Assembly (NCBI GenBank): GCA_038087015.1
Contig: JASBNA010000001.1
Span: 744,001-808,000 of the forward strand
Direction: 5' to 3'
From: Cerrena zonata
Taxonomy: Eukaryota; Basidiomycota; Agaricomycetes; Polyporales; Cerrenaceae
DNA length: 64,000 nt
Positions 35,306 to 47,239 of the stretch are shown here, piece after piece. The translations under genes and the position numbers were made by a program. Position 1 is the first letter of the stretch, and every line of letters begins with the position of its first letter. A model generated the notes under the pieces. The model searched no databases, was not told the DNA's origin, and worked only from the letters and a program-made list of their open reading frames with translations.

Positions 35306-38196
35306 ATGCTCTACAACAACCCGTCCCCAGCACAGTCCACAACGTCGCTCTCCGACGCGGACGACGACTTCAACAAGTCCACATTCTTCCAGACAGACCC
35401 CGTACCTGCCACCCCCGCCCAATGGTCTTGTCGATCTCCGCGTTGCTCACACCAGTCCCCGCCGCCCCTCCCCTCTTACGCCTCGTCCCTTCCCCCAGAG
35501 ATCCTCATCCATATTCTTCGCTACCTCCACTCATCGAGAGATCTCTATCATGCGCTGCTCGTAAGCCGGACATGGTGTGAATGTACCGTCGAGCTTCTAT
35601 GGCATCGTCCTAGCATTAATAAGCTACCAACGTTGGGGAAAATGATGCGTGTCTTGGCCCGGGACGACCAGACCTTCAGCTATGCACGATTTATACGCAG
35701 GCTCAACTTCCTCTACCTCGGAGGGGAGCTCTCCGATTCACTATTCTCCCGCCTGGCACAATGTGTTCGATTAGAACGCCTCACCCTGATCAATTGCTCT
35801 GCCCTCTCCGATTCAGTCCTTGCCCGCGTCCTCCCCTGTTGTCCCAATCTCGTCGCTCTCGATCTCACTGGTGTTGGAGAGACCACAGATAAAGCAATAA
35901 TCGCTTTGGCGTCTTCTGCAAAGAAGCTCCAAGGTATCAACTTGGGGGGTTGCAAAAAGCTTTCAGACAAGGCAGTCCTTGCGCTCGCAGCCAACTGCCC
36001 TCTCTTACGACGTGTTAAACTCAGCCATGTTGAGAATATTACCGACGAATCGGTCTCCGCTCTTGCCCAATCGTGTCCCCTTCTCCTGGAAATCGACCTC
36101 AATAACTGCAAGAAGATTACCGACACATCTGTTCGTGATTTATGGTCATATTCATACCACATGCGGGAAATGAGGCTGTCTCATTGCATTGAACTCACCG
36201 ATTCTGCGTTCCCTGCATCACCTCGGATCGATATTATCCTTTCTGGGCCTAATCCCTTCCCTTCCTCGAATTCATACCACCCAGATAAGGCACCAGCCTT
36301 GCGAATTTCAAAACTGTTTGAACATCTTCGCATGTTGGACCTTACCGGCTGCTCGAACATTACCGATGAAGCGGTTGAAGGCGTCATTGCCGTCGCACCG
36401 AAAATCCGCAACTTAGTTTTGGCAAAATGCATGCACCTCACGGATTCTGCTGTCGAGGCTATCTGCTTGCTTGGCAAGCATCTGCATTACCTACACCTTG
36501 GGCATGCAGTCACTATCACCGATCGTTCAATACGCTCACTCGCACGTGCATGTACACGCCTGCGTTATATCGACCTCGCAAGTATGTCTCAATACTACCG
36601 CATGGCATCATGTTTCTAATTATTCTTGATTAGATTGTGTACAATTGACGGATATGTCCGTTTTCGAACTCTCTGGATTGCAAAAATTGCGTCGCATAGG
36701 ACTCGTGCGAGTCCATAACCTAACCGATCATGCCATTTATTCCCTCGCAGAGAGGCACGCGACTCTTGAGAGGATCCATCTTTCCTACTGTGACCAAATC
36801 ACCGTTAGGGCTATTCATTTCTTGCTGCAAAAGCTTCCGAAATTGACACACCTTAGTCTCACTGGGGTTCCAGACTTCCGTCGACCTGAGCTGCAAAAGT
36901 TTTGCCGTGAGGCTCCGTCGGTATGTCTATCTATGACACTATGTTACGTCCCCTTTCTCATTTTTGTTACTGCATATATAGGAGTTCAATACCCAACAGC
37001 GAGCTGCATTCTGCGTATATTCTGGTACAGGCGTATCAGACCTCCGTGAATTTCTTGTCGACTCGTATAATGCTTTGACCGACGATATGGCGAACGGTAG
37101 TGGAACCGAGGATGACGAAGAGGATGATGGTCAAAGTTACGCAGACGATCCAGATTCTGCTATCGAAACAGACCAACCTGATGAGATCTTCGGTCCCAGA
37201 CAAATGCCATCCCCTGGAGTACAACTCCAACCACGTGTTCCCGATATCGTAACGATAGACCCTACCCAGTCGAGCATTCAGTTTCCTCCGAGAGAACTCT
37301 TGATGTCACGAGAACGTGCTAATCGACCGGTGTCGAGAGGTTCGACTGCTCAGAGAGGTATGATGGATAGTCCAACAACAGTTATTGCTGGTCCTTCACG
37401 TGTTGCTAGAGGATTCGGGCATCAACCACTGATCGAAACTTCAACTTCACCCGCTCCTAGTGACGCTGTCTCGAATCGTAGTGGTGGTACAAATCACTCT
37501 ACAGGTACAGCGTTTTTTCGGCACTACAATGATGCCAATCCGATCCTACGACAGGGCGTCATGACTCCCGACCTCATTTTCGCAGAAATTGGGCATGGTC
37601 GTGGAGCGGGCCCCCCTCATGCAGGACCAAGCACTATCGTGATACCAGCACCCACTCGACGTACTGTGGACCCTCTGGTCATTGTACCCCCTTCGCCCTC
37701 CGGCTCGTTAAGTGCCACTGCTTACACCCCAATGGCTTCTGCTGCTCTCGCAGCAACTGGAATGTCTAGTTCACATCATACAGACTCAGCCAGACATCCT
37801 CCGAGTTCGAGCGCTGTTAGTCGGGATAGTGGGGGTAGCGAGCTTTTCGAACGAAGTCCGATTCTAGCGGATAGCTCCAATTCCTACCATAACGGCGACT
37901 CGCAGTCAAGTTGGGTTTCTATTCCACCTGATAGTGCAGGTACACGATCCCCTTCATCCTCGCCGACAACGAGGGAAGTGCACCCGAACGTACATTCTGT
38001 ACTTGGCCAGCCTGGGACGGTGTTTGCTGAAGAGGGAAGAGGGAGGAGCGTAAAAAGGAGCTTGAGGAATACGTTCAATGTCGCTGAGCAATACGCTAGC
38101 AGTTTCTTCTTTGGGAGAGGACAGGGACCCAATGATGGTGGCAGTGGGTCGTCCAGTGGTGGACATATGAAAGATGGGGATATTCGTGGCCATTAA
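35306..38196 (+). CDS. GRR1: SCF F-box/LRR protein Grr1
   Basis: Substrate receptor of an SCF ubiquitin ligase; in yeasts it degrades G1 cyclins and links glucose sensing to transport. Three exons (35306-36581, 36634-36920, 36982-38196) give 925 residues. F-box near residues 60-100: LPPEILIHILRYL, ALLVSRTWCECTVELLWHR. About a dozen cysteine-containing LRRs follow (ERLTLINCSALSDSVL, LQGINLGGCKKLSDKAV, LLEIDLNNCKKITDTSV, LRMLDLTGCSNITDEAVEG). After the LRRs REFLVDSYNALTDD opens a long disordered Ser/Pro tail, typical of basidiomycete Grr1. Its neighbour 38491-40446 is another, unrelated F-box protein. Confidence 0.93.
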
Positions 38197-38490
38197 TGTT
38201 TTGGTATGGTGCATCGACGATGGATCCGGAATGTTTATGTTTTCACCTCTTTTCATTCTGCACTTCTCATACTTTTATACTACTCGATTACTCCGTTCTG
38301 AATGCAAACTACATGGAGTATGTAAATACGATTTTCGATCCTGTTTCCTGTGTACACTATGGAACATGTATTCTCATTCGCTGCCGCGAACGGGCTATAT
38401 TTCGCTCAATCACGACACCTCTATTGCCTTTGAAATCAAAAGTCACTCTGCTAGACTTGTAAAGCGATTTAACAGGGTCTACCCAGTCAT

Positions 38491-40446
38491 CTACCAGTTC
38501 GATGAAGTCTCGGTGATGCTCCAAGTCAATATCAGGGAGGCTACACCAGAGTGGAACATCTTGGTCCTCATCAACTGAATTGCTATTGGGTCTTGGGTAA
38601 ATCGACCTTCCTGTCCAATGAGCCCACTTATAGCATCAATGAAGTCGGTCCACCCTCCATCGAAGGGAATACATTCGAGGACCAGCGTGGAGAAAGGGAT
38701 ACAAATCCCTTTGTGTCTTCTCAACTCACGTCGGATAACCAGGCATACTACACTGAGTGCGGTATACCCTGCGAATATTGGGTCCATCGTCCGTCGTCTC
38801 GTCCTGACCATGTCAGTGATCACGAGTGTACGCAACGTCCCAAACAAACTATTTACAGTGTTTGTGGATGATGTTTCGGGCTGGTTCTTGGATATAAGAT
38901 TGGGCAATGCCTTCATCAAAAATACCAGGATTATGATGAATTGCTGAGACAGACGCAAGGTATGGAAGCCACCCGGTCTGCAACGACTGATAGCGTCTGA
39001 CAGGAGAAATCCCAAATACTGGTTGTGCTTGACTTCATACATATCACAGCCGAAATCAAGGGAGGACAGGTTGTAGAGAGGACTTTCGATTAGAAGTTTC
39101 GGCAGATATGCGATTGCATCATCTACATTGTTGCAGGCGAGTTGCAGCGTGAAGTACGGCGAAGTGTAGTCAGTGTATACGCGGGAGGCCTCGAAAACGA
39201 GAATGCATTGAAATGTAGGGTCAATGGCCACGAGTAGAAGTGATGCGTCTAGATAAATGGATAGACCCAACGTCGGTGCGTTGGTAACATCCGTGTCAAT
39301 TCCCGTTGAGATGAAGGGAGTAAGTAAACCCAGTCTCGAAAGCTGAGTGGGTTTGTCATTTTTCTGGATATTGACCCCGAATTCAATTTTTGCCGACGGA
39401 GGGAAGTGGCAGTGTTTGAGAAATTTCTCGAAAAAGAGTAGATTGAATCGTTGTAAACCTAACCTTCGTAAACAAGGTAGTTCCACGGAGATTAACGAAT
39501 CGAATGATGGGGAATGGTCGTTCACATCTCTGAATCCTTTGCTGCGATCACTTTGGATGTCGAGGGATTCTAGTCCTGGCATATGAGAAAGCGAGGTAAG
39601 TAGCGCTTGGAGCGAGAAGGTCTCATTGCCAAAGAGTCCAGGTTCGTGGTGTATGGAAAGTGTTGTTAGGTTGACGTGGAGAAACGGGAGATGCCATTGA
39701 ACAGAGGAATATCCATGAATCCTAACGTGTGCCAATGCCGGAAAGCTACAACGTGAGAATATGTCTGGGATGCTTTCTTTGCTTGCTTGTTCAGGTTCGG
39801 ATGAGAAAAACTCGAGTGTTTTGAGTATAGGTGCATGTAACTCATTTTCTCCCAGAAGAGAAAAGGCGCGCTGCAACACTTTCTCGGGTTGTCGTAATGA
39901 CAACGATTCTATACGATGTGCTTGGGCTAAAACCAGTCGTAGCGAGGCTGCATTGATGGAAGGTCGGTGTGGATACATCGTTGAATAGCCCCACACCGTT
40001 CCGGTGCTCGCGGAAGTATCTTCATGAGGTTCAAAGGGAACTATATGAATAGGATGTTGACTCGATCGCTCGAGAAAGACTTCAACACGATCTGGGGGTC
40101 CTAAGTAGATGTAGCTCCATAATTTGGGTGTTCCCAGAATAACCTCGCGCCATCTCTGACACACGTGAGAGATTGCCATCCATTTGTAAATGGAGAGTTT
40201 TGGTTTTATGGGGAGACCGTATTGGGAGGTACGCTGGTTCTCGTGATAGCCCATTGGGTCTGTCACCAATTGGATGAAAATCTCAACTAATAGCTCTGAG
40301 AGAAGGCTCGACGCAGGATTTAGAGCATTTCTAGAGCGATAGTGCTCTGCCAAAATGCACCAATCTTGACATAGCCTCTCTTCGCAGCTATCAATATCGG
40401 CATCGATTCTGCATCGAGCAGAGGTAATATTTTTTGGATCTGACAA
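38491..40446 (-). CDS. F-box-like protein (agaric-type, intronless)
   Basis: Single exon, 651 residues. Near residues 45-110: LLSELLVEIFIQLVTDPMG and WMAISHVCQRWREVILGTPK with LWSYIYLG, the F-box-like pattern found in large expanded families of Agaricomycetes. The rest contains Leu-rich strands (LVLAQAHRIESLSLRQ, LTTLSIHHEPGLFG, LPCLRRLGLQRFNLLFFEKF) that suggest degenerate LRRs. It is likely a ubiquitin-ligase adaptor; no substrate can be guessed. It diverges from NAA10 with 286 bp between starts. Confidence 0.85.
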   Translation of the reverse strand: MSDPKNITSARCRIDADIDSCEERLCQDWCILAEHYRSRNALNPASSLLSELLVEIFIQLVTDPMGYHENQRTSQYGLPIKPKLSIYKWMAISHVCQRWREVILGTPKLWSYIYLGPPDRVEVFLERSSQHPIHIVPFEPHEDTSASTGTVWGYSTMYPHRPSINAASLRLVLAQAHRIESLSLRQPEKVLQRAFSLLGENELHAPILKTLEFFSSEPEQASKESIPDIFSRCSFPALAHVRIHGYSSVQWHLPFLHVNLTTLSIHHEPGLFGNETFSLQALLTSLSHMPGLESLDIQSDRSKGFRDVNDHSPSFDSLISVELPCLRRLGLQRFNLLFFEKFLKHCHFPPSAKIEFGVNIQKNDKPTQLSRLGLLTPFISTGIDTDVTNAPTLGLSIYLDASLLLVAIDPTFQCILVFEASRVYTDYTSPYFTLQLACNNVDDAIAYLPKLLIESPLYNLSSLDFGCDMYEVKHNQYLGFLLSDAISRCRPGGFHTLRLSQQFIIILVFLMKALPNLISKNQPETSSTNTVNSLFGTLRTLVITDMVRTRRRTMDPIFAGYTALSVVCLVIRRELRRHKGICIPFSTLVLECIPFDGGWTDFIDAISGLIGQEGRFTQDPIAIQLMRTKMFHSGVASLILTWSITETSSNW

Positions 40447-40732
40447 GATGTTTGATATACTGTAGGTTGATAGTATAGTGTTAACATACCCATGTGAGGT
40501 GAATCCAAGTGCACAATCAAACTGAAGTGGACGAGTACTAGTAATATGTGTGGCACCACTGTGAGAGGAAGAGCCTGAAATCCAGCCAGAAACTCGGTAC
40601 CATTGGTATCGACTCGGTTGGGCGTGCGAACTAGGTGAATCGAATTGCCCGGGCTATGTCCAAGTCCTATACTCTCACCGCAAACTACTACCTTGAGGGC
40701 ATCTCTTGATTCAATCGCTTCGCATACTCATC

Positions 40733-41513
40733 ATGAATATTCGACCAGCACGGGTATGTATCATTACAGCTGGTATACTGGAAGCTCTGAATGGCTTGTC
40801 AGATAGATGACCTTATGGGCATGCAAGCATGCAACTTGCAGAACCTACCCGAAAATTACACTATGAAGTATTGTAAGCAACCTGAAGGATTCATGCCACA
40901 CAATTTACTCATCCTACCACTCAAGACATGTATCATGAACTCACATGGCCCCAGGTCTCTTTTGTTGCTGAGGACAATGGGCGAATAGTCGGGTACATTC
41001 TTGCCAAAATGTGCGTTCCAATGTATATTATAAGACTGGCGTATGTCATACTGACTTGTCATTGACGTTACTAGGGAGGAGGAAATTTCGGATGGTGACG
41101 AACCCCACGGACACGTCACATCAATATCTGTACTCAGAACATACCGCCGTCTGGGTCTTGCCAAGCGACTAATGGTTCAATCACGTATGTTTTCTGTTTT
41201 GACGCTTCTTTATACGGTGGTGTCAATGCCCTATTTCTCATTCTCATTGAACCAACAGAAGAAGCCATGGCAACAGTTTACAGAGCTTCATATGTCTCTT
41301 TACATGTACGCAAATCGAACCGAGCAGCTCTAGCCCTGTATAAGGACACACTTGGATTCGAAGTGAAAGATATCGAGAAAAAATATTGTTTGTACTCTAT
41401 TAGCTGATGTTTCAAGCAACCCCAGTACTTATATCTCTATTATAGATGCCGATGGAGAGGATGCATACGCAATGCGACTGTCCTTAAAATACATCTCTGG
41501 TGACGTTTGCTAG
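40733..41513 (+). CDS. NAA10: N-terminal acetyltransferase A catalytic subunit Naa10/Ard1
   Basis: Catalytic subunit of NatA, which acetylates Ser/Ala/Thr N termini on nascent chains at the ribosome. Six exons. [75 protein letters not shown] (acetyl-CoA loop RRLGLA), [17 protein letters not shown] and [11 protein letters not shown] follow the Naa10 order exactly. The protein is about 150-160 residues and ends soon after the GNAT fold, without the long acidic tail of animal Naa10. All junctions are in frame. Confidence 0.96.
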
Positions 41514-42056
41514 AAAAGATGTTTTCGAACGTGAACTTCGAAGAAGTATCTGTATTGACAGGTGCAACCAGAGGAGACGAGAATGTGCGAGCTTCTGTAT
41601 GAATCTTACTCAGTATTTTGCTTTTGTATCATCCAAATGATAAACAGATTTACATGCTGAGACAGTCTTAGACATAGTACGACCAATCACCCTCCTTCGG
41701 TCTCAAGCCCAGCAGCTAAGATGTGAATATCCGTAAAACAAACATGATTACAGAAATTGCCAGGTCTCATACATTCAGGGATCATTACCGTGTAGTCCCC
41801 CATCTTCTACGCCATATAATAGTTATAGGTCACGATGGCCCGATCGGCGATGAGAGTCATACAATGCCTATACACATCCACTTATCAACAACACCGGTAT
41901 CAAGCTATATTTAGCCCGAGAGAAACCTACCAGTATCGATACTATCTCAGTCGCACTCCGATCAATATAAAGATTGGGTAAAACAAACAAAAGGTAGATA
42001 ATACACGCACGACTAAATTATACATATATGTAGGTCAACAAGATTAGTTTAAACAA
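41514..42056. other. Intergenic between convergent NAA10 and hydrolase genes
   Basis: 543 bp, AT-rich, no gene supported; the two 3' flanks. Confidence 0.5.
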
Positions 42057-43813
42057 TTACACTATGGACGCGTCTTTGCTTGCGTCCTCCAAGCCATTCG
42101 TAGTAGTAATGGATTCCTCGTTGGATAGTTTCTCTTCAACTACCACCTCTTCCTGCTTCTGTGCTGGTATTTCCTGGGAGATTTCTCTGCAAGAGGACTC
42201 TCCTCTTCCGACGCACCCTTCTCTGATGTAGATAAGGATTCCGTCTGAGCGGTCTCCTCCACGTCTTCCTTTGGCGAGGCAGAGCGGACTTTGGGAGCAT
42301 CGCCTTTCGTCTCGTTTGGCTTGACGTCCTCTCTGACTGTACGAATCGAGATGATAACGTCACGAAGTAGTTGGGCCGTCATAAGTCCTAGCTCGTAGTA
42401 CCCATCATTGGTTTTGGCGTCGAACATCCCTGTGTGAGCTGATATTTCGTCTGAAGCCAGTCCATTCTGAGCAGGCAGGAAGTGGGACGCATATGAAGAT
42501 GATGGTTTGGGTAAGATTATGAACGTTCTAGCATCCTTAAAGGCCGGTGGGTTGGCAGGTAAACTCGTGTGGAAGCTGCGAGGGGCGCGTCAGAGTTAAA
42601 TTGCGATATGACATTGGTAAGGGAATGCTCGAACTTTCTAAATAGTACACCCATGGACGTTTCAATCTTGAACAATGTGTCGACTCGTCGTTTCAGGGCG
42701 GCCTCGTCCCAAAGGGTACCAACATATTTCATATGATCGGTTGCCCATGTATACGACGCAGTTAGCTCTTCTCGCTTATAGTAAGCAGCACCTGCAGCTG
42801 CCCCCGCCAGCAATGCACCGCCAGCCGCGTAAGCAGCAGGAGCCCATTTCTGCCACATGAAACCACCACCCTGAGCGGGTGCTGCCGGTACTGGGGCAGG
42901 TATAGCTGCACCTATAGGCAGCTTGTGGAGCAACGGAGGGGGCAGCCTTCGCCTTCGCGCCAAAGTTCAAGTTTGATATTAGACTTTGCGCTGTACGAAC
43001 ATAGCTTGCAGCTTGAGTGGCACTATTCTTGAATACATGAGGATGAAGGCCAAGGTACTAAGCAACATTTGATGAGCATGCACGGCAGAAATTGCATAGG
43101 AGACCACAAACGGGTGTGTCATATGCTATACATGCAACAATATTCGGCCAGAGAGGTGCCCGAGTGTCAGGCCGTGTCCGCGCGAATTCAATGAGTGCAT
43201 CCGCAGCGAGTAAACCGCCCATGCTACAAGCAGGACACAGTACATTCAGAATTGAGTTGAGCGACAGAGACATCCTACACGTACCTGTGTCCGCAGAGGA
43301 CTATCTTGGCTTTTCCTGCACCTCCACTAACGCCATAGGCAACTTCACGTTGTACGGTGAGGTTTGTCAACCAGTCAGCGAAACGTATCACAGCTGCGTT
43401 CTAACGTTGATTAGTTGTGTTCTGGATAAACAACAACTAGAGGCACACCAATTCTCCTTTGGTCTAGGAAAGACGGAATCAGAATGTGGGAATTTACCGA
43501 GATAAACATGAAGGCAGACCTCATATGCTGGAAACACTATACTTTCCACAATAAGACCAGGGATAGTCTCTGTCAAAACATGGCGAAGTCTTTCAGGAAA
43601 CTGTCCGAAAGTAGAGTCTGTTCCTTTGAAGCTAAAAACACAGGTCTGGTCTGCAATGTCTACTTCTTGAACTATGTGTCCTTACCCATGAATGAATACC
43701 ACCAGTAGGAGGTCTTGAGGTAGGCTTCGCGGGGCTTCATTACTAGACTCGGATTGGGGTGGGGATGTGATAAGTCCAGGAGAGACTGTGACTTCTATAG
43801 TATTCTCAGCCAT
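42057..43813 (-). CDS. DUF676-type alpha/beta hydrolase with one transmembrane segment; two apparent frame breaks
   Basis: Conserved fungal protein of unknown substrate. Seven exons from MAENTIEVTVSPGL (43813). Hydrolase features: oxyanion region LLVVFIHGFKGTDSTF, FPAYETKGEL (partly on a 15-nt exon, 43449-43463), RFADWLTN and the nucleophile elbow CGHSMGGLLAADALI, whose Ser codon is split by an intron. Then IACIAYDTPYLGLHPHVFKN, a hydrophobic segment (AAYAAGGALLAGAAAGAAYY) and the conserved DHMKYVGTLWDE, GMFDAKTNDGYYELGL. The frame changes at the G5 run 42938-42942 (one base too many) and, near the end, at G3 42176-42178 (one too few), beyond which EIPAQKQEEVVVEEKLS runs to a stop at 42057. 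Without the second correction the stop is at 42140. Diverges from the CCDC97-like gene. Confidence 0.82.
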
Positions 43814-44097
43814 TTCAGTTGTGATGAGACGTTATGGGAGATAAGTATCGAGTCTGTTGGTAACATTCAACGTTACAACGCTCGGTTTGCCGTTTCGAAG
43901 CGTCGTCGGGATGTACAGTATCAATGGTACTGAATAAGCGCCCATAATGTGATAACTTGAGCGCCTCATCCAACGGCCTGTCCACGACTCGAACCTTTGT
44001 GTAATTTCTAACATTCATACGATCTACATCAATATCAATTTCTTGTAGCTTTGGAGAACTGACAATACACATAATAGACCCTTAATGATACCACAGT

Positions 44098-44871
44098 ATG
44101 GCACAAGCAAACTTGAACACCAGTGCTATTCTATCCTATCTTGGTCTGCCCACAGACTACGAACCATCTCCTGCCGACAACCCAATCGGCTTTCTCTCTG
44201 AACAACTGCGCTATCTTCCCCCAAATATTCTCTCGCAATTCTCATCTATAACCACCCCGAAGCAACGAACAAACATACCCACGATCCGTAACAGGAGGCT
44301 CAGATATACAGAGTCAAATCCTCCTGAGCTAAGTTTCACAGCCGCGAAGTCGACATGGCCAACTCTATGGAAAGGTAGAGAGCCTCGCGGGAGGGATGAA
44401 GCCAAAGAAGAACAAGAATGGGCCAAAACTAGCTTCTTGGAAGGCAAGGAGAAGCATGTTGGAAAGCTGGGTACTCTGCTCAGCATATACGAAGAGGAAC
44501 GAGAAGCAGAAAGAGTCAGGTCTATTCGTCGTCATGAGGCAGAGATTGCAGAGTCACTTCCGGAGGAAGACTCTGATTCTGACTCTGAAGAAAGTGAGCT
44601 CGAAAGCGACGTCCAGGAGGCAGACGAGAACCCCGCTGTTGCTCAAGTGTCGTTTTTACGAGGAATCAGAGAACGGTTCATTTACGGACTGTTAGATGTG
44701 AGTGTAGTTCTACCAAGCCTGTACAATCACGCTGAATGACATGTCTTACTGCCCTAGTCTATCGATTACGATAACGTCGACTGGGATGAGCGATGGGATG
44801 CGGGTAATGACCGGGATGAGGAGGAACGTTGGTTCGATGACGAAGAGGAAAACACGATTGTTGATACATAA
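44098..44871 (+). CDS. CCDC97-like (DUF2052) protein
   Basis: Two exons (44098-44697, 44758-44871), 237 residues. The front half is ordered (ILSYLGLPTDYEPSPADNP, LRYLPPNILSQFSSITTPKQ); the middle is charged with an acidic DSDSDSEESELESD run. The C terminus FLRGIRERFIYGLLD, then IDYDNVDWDERWD and DEEERWFDDEEE, fits the CCDC97 C-terminal domain (RF-x-G, DY, EERYFDEEE). CCDC97 is associated with the SF3b part of the spliceosome in animals; the fungal role is inferred. It diverges from the hydrolase with 284 bp between starts. Confidence 0.8.
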
Positions 44872-45687
44872 GTCTTTGCACAGTACGTCACTGTATCGGT
44901 TTAACTCGAGGTTGTTCTATTTTTACTAACTGCATAGACATTCAGATACCTTGCATAACAAACGGTTCTGCGCGGTTCGCTGACCTTCCTTGAGAGATGC
45001 CGACAACTCATACAGACCATCCTGGTACTGCTGATGTGCTCATATGACACCCAAATGCAACAAATTGTAGAGGTGCCAGTCTCACAAATAGTGACGGATC
45101 TTACTGGAGTCTGTCGGCACCGCACAGTGCAAATAAGCCTCATCAATTGTGCGAACTTCTTTGTGCTGTCATGCGACTTACACTGGCAGCTATTTTCCCG
45201 ACATTCATGATGCGTTTCGCAAAGTAGACATCAAAAGTCCAACCCCAGTATATCTCAGTCCGACTTATACGAATGCAGTTTTCTCCTCACCATTTCACTC
45301 AGGATGGTATACATGATGACCATGCAGACCATGAACACGGGCAAAGCATGCGACGCCTCTAGTGTGAGTCCGTGTTAAACTTACAAACAACAAGATCTCA
45401 TTCTCAGGTTTTACAGACTACGCCGAGATTCATGCCAAGAGATTTCTCCATCCCTATCGTATGACTGCATTTAGCTTGAGAGAACGCTTCTTCTGACTCC
45501 ACCTAACAGAGATATCTAAACCGAAGAATATCCTTCTGGTCTTCCTAGCCTGGTAACCGCAATTTCTTCGGATGGACGATCCTCAACATATTGGAAATCC
45601 CATTAGTTGCGTTTATCCTTCATGGGTTGTATATAAGGGTGGCTCGAGTTGTAGTCCTGCTCGGTAGATCACCAAAAACACCCTACA
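44872..45687. other. Intergenic upstream of AA9 LPMO
   Basis: 816 bp without a supported gene. The last 60 bases hold a TATA box. Single matches to a carbon-repressor hexamer occur (about 45242) but are expected by chance. Confidence 0.5.
45630..45637 (+). promoter_or_regulatory. TATA box upstream of AA9 LPMO
   Basis: TATATAAG 58 bp before the start codon, fitting an inducible secreted-enzyme gene with a short 5' UTR. Motif seen; function inferred. Confidence 0.6.
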
Positions 45688-46688
45688 ATGAAGTTAGCGG
45701 TCGCCTCTCTCCTCGCCCTCGCGGCTTGTGCTAACGCACACTGTAGGTGTTCATTTTTACAGTCTCCGAAGTAGCGTTGATCTCAAAATTCTGCTCCGCA
45801 GTTACCATGCAGTATATCTGGGTCAACGGGGTAAAAGCTCCACTTCGAATTATCCGTAGTTTGTTTCGTCTAACATTGAGTATCAGGCCGATCAAGGTCA
45901 AAACGTTGACATCCGAGTACCACCAAATAACAATCCGGTTACCGACGTTACTTCCAAGGATCTTACTTGCAACGTCAATGGCCTTTCGGGCTCTGGTGTC
46001 AGTACTGCTACTATCCCGGCTGGTGCTACTGTAAGTCACAATACCTTAGATGGTTTGTTGTATATCGCCTTCTAACTTGATAACATCCCAGATCACCTTC
46101 GAATGGCACCAACACGACCAGCGAACTGGCGAAGACGCTATTTCCGGTGGTCACAAAGGGGCCAGTACAAGTCTACATCGCTAAGGCACCCACATCCGCC
46201 GACTCCTTCGATGGCCAAGGTGCTGTCTGGACTAAGATATACTCCTCTGGTCTCGTCGATGCTCAGAGCCAAGAATGGGCGACCGATGTTGTTAATGCCA
46301 ATAACGGCAAACACTCTGTAACAATCCCTGCTTCGCTGCCTGCTGGTCAATATCTACTCCGTTCGGAAATTATTGCCCTTCACGTCGCCCAATCATACCC
46401 TGGTGCTCAATTCGTAAGTCTAGGCACTACGTTGATATGGGGTATGTACTCAACCTTCGCGGCACCTTTAGTACATTGGCTGCGCTCAGGTCAACATTAG
46501 CGGTGGTGGATCTGCTAATCCACCAAAGATTGCTATCCCTGGAGACTACAAGTCCACTGATCCAGGCATTACTGTCAACATCTACAACAATTTGCAAAGC
46601 TACACCGCGTAAGTCTAAACTTTTGGTGTTTCATGTTTAAAAAATGACTTTGTGGTATAGCCCTGGTGGTGCCGTCTGGTCTGGGTGA
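45688..46688 (+). CDS. AA9 lytic polysaccharide monooxygenase (formerly GH61), apparent 1-nt insertion
   Basis: Secreted copper enzyme that oxidatively cleaves cellulose or hemicellulose. Six exons (45688-45742, 45802-45830, 45887-46030, 46092-46413, 46472-46608, 46661-46688). Signal peptide [17 protein letters not shown], then the mature N-terminal His ([11 protein letters not shown]), the first ligand of the copper brace. The second His is in [20 protein letters not shown]. Later, [14 protein letters not shown] and [14 protein letters not shown] (axial Tyr) and [18 protein letters not shown] are typical. After GGHKG the conserved [10 protein letters not shown] is one frame over; the GGGG at 46158-46161 has one G too many, and the exon sum 715 nt is one over. 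Corrected length is about 237 residues with no cellulose-binding module. A TATA box lies upstream. Confidence 0.92.
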
Positions 46689-47239
46689 ACACGATCCAAG
46701 TAGCATACTACCCACTTTACGCGATCCTTTGTATTCCAGATAGCATAACGGTTTTTTCGATCGAAGATGAGTGCTTCAACTTATAAGATCCGATCATGTC
46801 ACGGAGAACGCTCAAGAATGTATGCCTCGTTGTAAGCGTTTGGAAATAACCCTTACTCTTCCGACACCCTCCATACTTATGTTACGTCCCTGCGAAACTC
46901 GAAACCTTCTGTTCTCAAATCGCTGTGTTATTATTGATCACATAGCAGCGTTTATTATGATACGTGCGACACGTTTTCGGGTGATCCAAACGAACTTTCC
47001 CAAGACTGTGGTACCCTTCGCCCAAGTTTCTTCAAGCCCAAACCCTTGAGGTGGCCTCATGTCGCAGATAACTCGAAGATGCGGTTCTATCATCACAGGT
47101 TTACTTTAGGCTTCATAAGTCCCCTCTACCCATCTTTCCTTATAAACGCCACAACGATCTTTCTTGTTCACGAAACCTACTCGGTTGTAAACCCCGAATC
47201 AAACACTTTAGAAGCTACCTCGCCATTGTAGATCATCTC
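46689..47239. other. Intergenic between AA9 and 14-3-3-like gene
   Basis: 551 bp, mainly AA9 3' flank and upstream region of the next gene. Open frames here lack motifs. Confidence 0.5.

Noticed and set aside
43815..44072. 85-codon minus-strand open frame between hydrolase and CCDC97-like genes
   Set aside because: No motif, lies in the shared promoter, and starts within the other gene's 5' flank.
45242..45247. Carbon-catabolite repressor (SYGGRG) hexamer upstream of AA9
   Set aside because: A single degenerate hexamer is expected by chance in several hundred bases; no pair or conservation seen.
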